DNA of 28,982 bases, from contig DARE01000037.1 in assembly GCA_002503205.1 (NCBI GenBank), positions 7,254-36,235 on the forward strand, given 5' to 3'. Made by a program: the position numbers and the translations under genes. The DNA is from Thermoplasmatales archaeon UBA447 (GTDB lineage: Archaea; Thermoplasmatota; Thermoplasmata; Thermoplasmatales; Thermoplasmataceae). The number at the start of each line of letters is the position of its first letter. Positions within the stretch are counted from its first letter, which is position 1. This document shows, in pieces, positions 23,346 to 28,982 of this stretch. The notes under the pieces were generated by a model. The model saw only the letters and a program-made list of their open reading frames with translations, made no database searches and was not told where the DNA came from.

Positions 23346-24148
23346 TAGAGCTGGCATTACATCTTGTAGTTCTGATAAAGGTTGTCCCTGACGGGAAGGA
23401 AGTTTTTGTCGATCCAGTAACGTTCACGCTGAACAGATCAATGGCAACAAACATCATTAATCCGGCTGATGAGAATGCACTGGAGGCTGCTTTGCAGATC
23501 AAAGACCAGACGGACGCAAAGGTCACTGTAATGACCATGGCTCCACCTTTTGCGGAACCATTCCTGATGGAATGCATGTCCAGAGGTGCTGATGAAGCAG
23601 TCCTGATTAGCGATCGTGCGGTTGCCGGGTCTGATACCTATCCAACAAGCCTGACAGTGGCCGCTGCCATAAAGAAGATGGGGGATGTCGATATTGTTTT
23701 TGCAGGTGAGAAAACATCCGATTCGAGTACAGGGCATGTTGGGCCAGGAGTGGCAGAATTCATTGGGGCAGAACTGGCTTCTTACTCAAGGAAGGTTACA
23801 TATGAGAATGGTTATGTCACAGCAGAAAGGGAACTGGAAAACGGTATTGAAGAGGTCAGAATCCCAACTCCCGCCGTTGTTACAATACTTACGGATTCAA
23901 ACGACCCGAGAAGGGCAACCCTCAGGAAAAAGATTGACGCAATGAAAAGGGGAATTATCACGTGGTCACTTGCCGATATCAACATACCAGCTGACTGGGT
24001 TGGCCTGAGGTCTTCACCTACAGTCGTTAAGAAAATGCTTCCATTCCCGAGGAAGGACAGAAAGGGAGAGAAGATAGAGAAGGAGAAAATCCCTGAGCTA
24101 ATAGATAACCTGGTAAAATCCGGTGTTATAAGAGTGGAGGCTGAATGA
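23342..24148 (+). CDS. etfB: Electron transfer flavoprotein beta subunit (FixA)
   Basis: This 268-residue ETF beta subunit has VVLIKVVPDGKEVFVDP near the N-terminus and NPADENALEAALQIKD (the alpha/beta-ETF NxxDxxAxExA signature). DIVFAGEKTSDSSTGHVGPGVAEFIG and the TVVKKMLPFPRKD tail follow, close to the FixA pattern. The start is GTG 23342 overlapping fixX. It binds AMP or FAD in this class. Cotranslated in the fix operon. Confidence 0.92.
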   Translation: MIELALHLVVLIKVVPDGKEVFVDPVTFTLNRSMATNIINPADENALEAALQIKDQTDAKVTVMTMAPPFAEPFLMECMSRGADEAVLISDRAVAGSDTYPTSLTVAAAIKKMGDVDIVFAGEKTSDSSTGHVGPGVAEFIGAELASYSRKVTYENGYVTAERELENGIEEVRIPTPAVVTILTDSNDPRRATLRKKIDAMKRGIITWSLADINIPADWVGLRSSPTVVKKMLPFPRKDRKGEKIEKEKIPELIDNLVKSGVIRVEAE

Positions 24149-24149
24149 A

Positions 24150-25193
24150 ATGGCTGAGATGAAAAAGGCGGAGCCACCGAAAGATGTTTCACAGTACAAA
24201 GGGATAATGGTATATCTGGACTCATTTGAAGGCAAGCTTACAAGGGCCGCACATGAGATGATAGGTGTGGGCAGAAAGATGGCCGATAAGGTAAAGGAAC
24301 CCTGCATAGGAGTTGTTATTGGGGATAAGGTGGATTCCATGGCAGATGATGCAGGGAAATATGGGTGCGATGAAGTCTACGGATTTGAATCACATGACCT
24401 TTCCATGTACAGATCCAGGCCATTTACAGATATCCTTTCATCTATGGTATTCGAGAAGAAGCCCAACATTCTCATAGTCCCTGGGACTAAGAATGGAAGG
24501 GACCTTGCCGCAAGGACCGCTGTCAGGGTTCAGTCTGGGCTAACAGCAGATTGCATGGAGATCGATGTGGAACCTGAAACAGACATACTAATAGCAAGGA
24601 GGCCAGATTACGGAGACAGTACAATGTCAGAGATCAGGTGCGAAAAACACAGGCCTCAGATGGCAACATCCAGGCCAGGTACATTCGACCTTCCCCCATA
24701 TGATGAAAAGAGATCATTCAAAAAAGAGATCAGAAAGGTGGAGCTGAAAAAGGATCAGTTGAGGGAAGAGATCCTCAGTTTCAAGCCAAAAGGTGGCGAA
24801 GACATTACCGTATCAAAGGTTCTCGTATCAGGCGGGCTTGGAATGGGAAATGCGGATGGGTTGAAGCTCATTGAACAGCTTGCATCCATCATGGGTGGTT
24901 CCTATGGTGTTACAAGGCCGGTAGCCGATCTGGGCTGGGCCCCCAGGGATCACCAGGTTGGCCAAACCGGGAAGATAGTCAGGCCTGATCTGTATATTGC
25001 TGCCGGAATATCGGGCAAACCCCAGCATATCGTTGGAATGATGGACAGCAAAACCGTGATAGCCGTTAACAAAGACCCGGATGCGGAGATAACAAGATAC
25101 TCTGACTATGTGATAAACGGAGATCTCTACGAGATTCTTCCAGTATTCATAGAAGAGCTGAAGAAAAGAAAGAAAATGAAGGATAAGAATTAG
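24150..25193 (+). CDS. etfA: Electron transfer flavoprotein alpha subunit (FixB)
   Basis: This 347-residue subunit has an N-terminal Rossmann-like domain (about 20-190) and the C-terminal FAD-binding domain with LVSGGLGMGNADGLKLIEQL, GVTRPVADLGWAPRDHQVGQTGKIV and PDLYIAAGISGKPQHIVGMMDSKTVIAVNKDPDAEI. In FixABCX, EtfAB can bifurcate electrons from NADH to ferredoxin (uphill) and quinone via FixCX. The start ATG 24150 follows the etfB stop by one base. A T7 run follows it. Confidence 0.93.
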   Translation: MAEMKKAEPPKDVSQYKGIMVYLDSFEGKLTRAAHEMIGVGRKMADKVKEPCIGVVIGDKVDSMADDAGKYGCDEVYGFESHDLSMYRSRPFTDILSSMVFEKKPNILIVPGTKNGRDLAARTAVRVQSGLTADCMEIDVEPETDILIARRPDYGDSTMSEIRCEKHRPQMATSRPGTFDLPPYDEKRSFKKEIRKVELKKDQLREEILSFKPKGGEDITVSKVLVSGGLGMGNADGLKLIEQLASIMGGSYGVTRPVADLGWAPRDHQVGQTGKIVRPDLYIAAGISGKPQHIVGMMDSKTVIAVNKDPDAEITRYSDYVINGDLYEILPVFIEELKKRKKMKDKN

Positions 25194-25217
25194 AATTCTT
25201 TACCCTCCATTAAATTA

Positions 25218-25224
25218 TTTTTTT
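25218..25224 (+). terminator. T-run terminator of the fix/etf operon
   Basis: Seven T residues lie 25 bases after the etfA stop, before the convergent thrS 3' end. A single T-run of this type fits archaeal intrinsic termination. Confidence 0.5.
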
Positions 25225-25234
25225 CAATCAGCGC

Positions 25235-27253
25235 TCAAAGCGTCTGAGATGGTAACCTATGCCTGATCTCCTTCAGCATGGTATCGACAGCTTCTGAAAG
25301 TTTAAGCTCAACTTGCCTGTTATCCCTGTTCCTGACCGTTACTGTGTTCTGACTCTCCTCTTTTTCGCCAACCACAATAATATAGGAAGGGCGCATGGGC
25401 CTGATCATCTTTATTTTTTTATTCATTGTCTCAGTGCTAAGGTCAGCTTTTGCCCTTATCCCTGCCTTTTTTAGTTCCCTTTCAACTGTGATGGCGTAAT
25501 CGGAGAATTTTTCACTCACAGGAACAATGTAAGCCTGAAGCGGTGAAAGCCAGGTCGGGAATTTACCGGCAAAATGTTCTATTAGTATTGCCATGAACCT
25601 TTCGTAGGAACCGAATATTGCCCTGTGAAGCATTATGATCCTGTCATGCTTGCTCTCCTGGTTTATGTAATACAGTCCGAAGTTGGAAGGCATGAAGAAA
25701 TCTACCTGAATCGTGGAAAGCTGCCAGCTTCTTCCAAGTGCATCCCTGATATGGACATCTATCTTGGGACCGTAGAATGCTGCCTCACCCGGAATCTCCT
25801 TAAACGGTATGCCAGATTTCTGAAGTGCGGTCCTCAGCTGATCAGTGGCCTCATCCCACAGGCTGAAGTCAGGCTCAAGATCACTGGAACCACATTCAGG
25901 GCATGAAAGTGCATCCTCATTAGATGATCTTCTGGTTTCAATCTGGTAGCCGCACTTCTGGCAGTTGTACCTTATCAGATAGTTCTCGGGCTTGCTTCTG
26001 TCTATGGCACTGAGCTCAAATGTAAGTTCCATGCTTCCGAAGACTGTATCAAATGTCTTACGGATCATCTCTATAACTCTGGATATTTCGGTAAGTATCT
26101 GATCCGGCCTGAGAAATCCATGGCCATCGTCAACCGTAAACATCCTTGGCCTTGTCAGGCCGCCAACCTCTCCTGATTTTTCATATCTGTATACTGTTCC
26201 TGGTTCGGAATAAAGCATCGGGAGCTCCCTGTAGCTCTTTGGAGTCCTTTCGAATATTATTATGTGGCCAGGGCAGTTCATGGGCTTCACACCATAATTG
26301 TCCCCGTCAGGAAGGGTGAAAAGAAACATGTTCTCCTTATACTTTGCATAATGGCCTGACTGCTTCCAGATTGTGTCTTTGAATATGTGGGGTGTCTGGA
26401 CATCTTCCCAGCCATATTCACGGTTCAGCTCCCTCATGAACTCTGTAAGTTCATTTTTCAGAATAGTTCCATTTGGTGTGTAAAAAGGGAATCCTGGGGC
26501 CCTCTCCGAATTGAAAACAAAAAGATCCATCTCCTGCCCAATTCTCCTGTGGTCTCTCTTTGCAGCCTCCTCCCTGTTTTTGAGGAATTTTTTTAGTGAA
26601 TCATCAGACTCGAATGCTGTTCCGTATATTCTCACAAGCTCAGTATTTCTGTCATCGCCTTTGTAGTGGGCACTTGCCACAGACAGCAGTTTGATGTTTC
26701 TGAGATATCCGGTGCTGGGAACATGGGGGCCACGGCAGAAATCTGCGAAGTTTCCCTGTCTGTAAACTGATGAACTTCCCCCTTCTGGAACGCTTTCCTC
26801 TATTTTCTCAGATTTGAAAGGATTCGCACTGAACATGATTTTCAGTTCTTCTTTTGTGTGAACTTCCCTTACAATCGGAATATTCCTTGAGGCAATATCC
26901 TTCATCCTCTTTTCGATCTTTTCTAAGGATTCCTGATTGACAGGCTCCATCTTTATGTCATAATAGAAGCCATCATCTGTTGGAGGCCCTGCATTCGGCT
27001 TTGCATCCGGAAAGAGTTCTATTACTGCATTTGCCAGAAGGTGTGCTGCAGAATGCCTTAGGATCCTCAGGCCCTCTGGTGATCCAGCTTTTACAGGCAT
27101 AATTGTACAATCATTATCAGCAGTAGTGGTAAGGTCAAACTCCTTTCCATCGAGAGATGCAGCAATTGCATCCTTTACTCCTGTGCGCTTAAGCGCTTCG
27201 GCAAAGCTCTCTCCACGTTTCACCTCCACCTTTTTGATTTCCTGCTGAGACAT
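25235..27253 (-). CDS. thrS: Threonyl-tRNA synthetase, bacterial-type with inserted zinc ribbon
   Basis: The ATG at 27253 (MSQQEIKKVEVKRGES) gives 672 residues; a longer ORF to 27316 crosses the promoter. Order: TGS domain (about 5-60); N2 editing domain with HSAAH at 67-71 and C173/H177 (DFCRGPH); class II catalytic core with zinc ligands C327 (MNCPGH), H378 (DDGHGF) and H543 (LHRAIFGS); and an anticodon-binding domain from about 570. An extra zinc ribbon with C431, C434, C451, C454 interrupts the catalytic core before DFSLWDEATDQLR, about 30 residues beyond the usual length. The N2-type editing domain is bacterial, unlike most archaea. TTTATATTC lies about 27 bases upstream. Confidence 0.95.
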   Translation of the reverse strand: MSQQEIKKVEVKRGESFAEALKRTGVKDAIAASLDGKEFDLTTTADNDCTIMPVKAGSPEGLRILRHSAAHLLANAVIELFPDAKPNAGPPTDDGFYYDIKMEPVNQESLEKIEKRMKDIASRNIPIVREVHTKEELKIMFSANPFKSEKIEESVPEGGSSSVYRQGNFADFCRGPHVPSTGYLRNIKLLSVASAHYKGDDRNTELVRIYGTAFESDDSLKKFLKNREEAAKRDHRRIGQEMDLFVFNSERAPGFPFYTPNGTILKNELTEFMRELNREYGWEDVQTPHIFKDTIWKQSGHYAKYKENMFLFTLPDGDNYGVKPMNCPGHIIIFERTPKSYRELPMLYSEPGTVYRYEKSGEVGGLTRPRMFTVDDGHGFLRPDQILTEISRVIEMIRKTFDTVFGSMELTFELSAIDRSKPENYLIRYNCQKCGYQIETRRSSNEDALSCPECGSSDLEPDFSLWDEATDQLRTALQKSGIPFKEIPGEAAFYGPKIDVHIRDALGRSWQLSTIQVDFFMPSNFGLYYINQESKHDRIIMLHRAIFGSYERFMAILIEHFAGKFPTWLSPLQAYIVPVSEKFSDYAITVERELKKAGIRAKADLSTETMNKKIKMIRPMRPSYIIVVGEKEESQNTVTVRNRDNRQVELKLSEAVDTMLKEIRHRLPSQTL

Positions 27254-27293
27254 CCTGCCCTTATAGATAATGAATATAAAGAACTTAACAGGT

Positions 27294-28790
27294 CTATTCC
27301 AGCCTGATACTTCCAAGATCGAGTCTATTTAAAAAGTCCTTGGCCTTTTCAATATCGGGTGAAGGGGGTCGGTCCCTGTCCATGACGGGAACAATCTTCC
27401 GGAATTCACCAACAATTTCCCCAACTGTCCGGGATACACCATCCTTCAGGAAATGGACCCCCTGAGATGAAAGAAGCATTTCTATTGCCACAATTTCCTC
27501 CAGATTATCTAAAATTTCTGAAAGTTTTATGGCTGCATTTGTCCCCATACTTACATGGTCCTCCTGGTTTGCAGATGTAGGAATGGAATCAGCTGTCGAT
27601 GGGAAGCAGAGGGTTTTGTTCCTGTTGCAAAGTGCAGCGGCAACGTACTGGGGGATCATGTAACCGGAGTTGAGCCCACTGGATGGTGAAAGAAACGGAG
27701 GAAGCCCGCTTAGAGAACTGTCTGTGAGTCTTGCTATCCTTCGCTCTATCATATTGCCAAGATCTGTTAGGGCAATGGCCATGAAGTCAGATACAAGGGC
27801 AACGGGCTCGCCATGGAAATTGCCAGCCGAGACGTAATCGCCTTCATGTATGAGCGGGTTATCTGTAACACTGTTTATTTCCCTCTCCAGAACTGTCCTT
27901 GTGTAATTCATTGTATCAAGCACTGCGCCGTAAACTTGAGGTATGCATCTCAGCGAATAGGCATCCTGGATCTTTGTCTTGAAAGGCTCCTTCAGATTGG
28001 GGCTGCCATTGAGGATATTCAATAGCTCTCTTGCAACCAGGGACTGGCCTGGCTGGTTCCTGGCCGCCAGAGCCCATGGTGTGAAGGCTCTTGTGGTCCC
28101 CCTCAGTGCCTCAAAGGATACTCCTGCAGTTAAAATTGCCTCCCTCATTAAACTGTAGGATCGGCTTAAATTAACAGAAAGTATTCCGCAGATCGCTGCT
28201 GTGCCGTTTATGAAAGACACCCCTTCCTTTTCCCTGAAACTGTAAGGTTTGAGCCCGGACCTCCGAAGAGCTTCTGCACTTTCCATCTCCTCATCTCCGA
28301 AGTAAGCTTTTCCTTCGCCCATCAATGAAAGGGCAACATGTGCGAGGGGAGCAAGATCCCCGCTAGCTCCCACTGACCCATATCTGGGAACATGAGGGCA
28401 GACAGGTGAATTCAGTATTTGCCTCATAAATTCAAGCAGTGAAGTGGTGATCCCAGAGAACCCCTTCAAAAGGCTGTTCAGCCTGACAACAATCATTGCC
28501 CTGACATATTCCTTAGGAAGTGGCTCACCAACTCCAGAAGAATGGCTTCTGATAAGGTTTAACTGAAGATCTATACGATTTTCCGGAGATATCCTGGTGT
28601 TTAGAAGGTTTCCAAATCCAGTGTTTACACCGTAAATGTTAATTCCAGATTCAAACAGTTTCTCAAGGGACTTCCTTGAAGCTTTTGTTCGCTCCAGGGC
28701 AGATTTATCAATATTTACCTCTTCATGATTTACAGCAACCCGGTAGAGTGAATCAATGTCAAGTGAGTTCCCGTCAAGTATGACTGTCAT
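27294..28790 (-). CDS. hutH: Histidine ammonia-lyase
   Basis: This protein of 498 residues deaminates histidine to urocanate, the first step of histidine use. The MIO electrophile forms from Ala-Ser-Gly in GSVGASGDLAPLAHVAL (residues 142-144), with YGVNTGFGNL (catalytic Tyr loop). RSHSSGVGEPLP and SANQEDHVSMG favour histidine over phenylalanine. The ATG at 28790 is 29 bases after GTATAATTTATC; an upstream TTG at 28799 is in frame but less likely. Other hut genes are not complete in the window. Its 3' end lies 41 bases before the thrS start. Confidence 0.95.
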   Translation of the reverse strand: MTVILDGNSLDIDSLYRVAVNHEEVNIDKSALERTKASRKSLEKLFESGINIYGVNTGFGNLLNTRISPENRIDLQLNLIRSHSSGVGEPLPKEYVRAMIVVRLNSLLKGFSGITTSLLEFMRQILNSPVCPHVPRYGSVGASGDLAPLAHVALSLMGEGKAYFGDEEMESAEALRRSGLKPYSFREKEGVSFINGTAAICGILSVNLSRSYSLMREAILTAGVSFEALRGTTRAFTPWALAARNQPGQSLVARELLNILNGSPNLKEPFKTKIQDAYSLRCIPQVYGAVLDTMNYTRTVLEREINSVTDNPLIHEGDYVSAGNFHGEPVALVSDFMAIALTDLGNMIERRIARLTDSSLSGLPPFLSPSSGLNSGYMIPQYVAAALCNRNKTLCFPSTADSIPTSANQEDHVSMGTNAAIKLSEILDNLEEIVAIEMLLSSQGVHFLKDGVSRTVGEIVGEFRKIVPVMDRDRPPSPDIEKAKDFLNRLDLGSIRLE

Positions 28791-28813
28791 GGAACCCAAA
28801 ATGTCTCTATCAA

Positions 28814-28825
28814 GATAAATTATAC
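28814..28825 (-). promoter_or_regulatory. TATA box of hutH
   Basis: GTATAATTTATC on the minus strand, centred 29 bases before the hutH ATG at 28790, predicts a leaderless mRNA. Confidence 0.5.
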
Positions 28826-28928
28826 GTAATCTGCACCGTGAAATTTAGGATTGCTTACCGTTTTATATTTTATTTTCATATTCAGAAACTGTTCTTTATC
28901 ATTCATAAACATGTGAACACATAATACC

Positions 28929-28982
28929 GTGCAAAAGTCAATTCCAGTTGGACCATTGGAAATCTTTCCTTCCAAGAGGGAT
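28929..28982 (+). CDS. Possible 5' end of a plus-strand gene (partial)
   Basis: A frame beginning GTG CAA AAG stays open for 18 codons to the window edge (MQKSIPVGPLEIFPSKRD). An in-frame TGA lies at 28914-28916, so GTG 28929 is the first start. It would be divergent from hutH with 138 bases between, and A/T-rich boxes (TTTATATTTTATTTTC near 28862-28877, CATAAACA near 28904) are candidate promoters. Too short to assign; I do not recognise the N-terminus. The rest of 28826-28928 shows nothing definite. Confidence 0.3.
   Translation, partial: MQKSIPVGPLEIFPSKRD

Noticed and set aside
1..28982. CRISPR repeat array, IS element, transposase or integrase
   Set aside because: No regularly spaced repeats, long terminal inverted repeats or transposase-like proteins were seen. 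The only CRISPR evidence is the cas genes at the left edge.

Overview
The window reads as a chromosomal segment of a thermoacidophilic euryarchaeon of the order Thermoplasmatales, with moderate G+C. The main evidence is a bacterial-HU-like HTa chromatin protein (TTG start, N-terminus MVGISELS) alongside archaeal DnaG, aIF2-gamma, S6e and a fused Kae1-Bud32. Many first genes of operons have an A/T-rich box about 25-30 bases before the start codon, which implies leaderless mRNAs; internal genes instead carry Shine-Dalgarno sequences matching GGAGGTGAT. I cannot name the species.

Layout. (1) 1-2934 is the edge of a CRISPR-Cas locus. It holds a large Cas10d/Csc3-like gene that runs off the left end and cas6, both on the minus strand. 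They are divergent from a CARF-winged-helix regulator across a 34-bp shared promoter. No CRISPR repeats lie inside the window. (2) 3014-5079 has a MarC-family membrane protein, a winged-helix regulator, a small conserved protein and a 2'-5' RNA ligase-like phosphoesterase. (3) 5091-8440 has gcvH-rlmE, convergent with a minus-strand pair (unknown protein and HTH regulator) and an ACT-domain regulator with a palindrome at its promoter. (4) 8499-13193 has an M61 aminopeptidase, a Lon-related AAA+ ATPase without a protease domain, and dnaG. (5) 13194-13471 is intergenic and holds a candidate terminated small RNA. (6) 13472-16529 has a TIM-barrel endonuclease-like gene with a small partner, hta with a hairpin presenting its ribosome-binding site, speE and a small membrane protein. 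(7) 16543-19306 has an XTPase, the Kae1-Bud32 fusion and a zinc-ribbon membrane protein. (8) 19424-21691 has rps6e-aIF2-gamma, convergent with a MagIII-like DNA glycosylase. (9) 21752-25193 is a fixC-fixX-etfB-etfA electron-transfer flavoprotein operon closed by a T-run. (10) 25235-28790 has a bacterial-type threonyl-tRNA synthetase with an inserted zinc ribbon, and histidine ammonia-lyase. A possible gene start runs off the right end.

Most of the window is housekeeping: translation, tRNA modification, replication or RNA decay, and nucleotide sanitation. The least explained elements are the CRISPR edge with its dedicated CARF regulator, the hta leader hairpin, the putative small RNA at about 13303-13394, the zinc-ribbon insertion in ThrRS, and the protease-less Lon-like ATPase coupled to dnaG.
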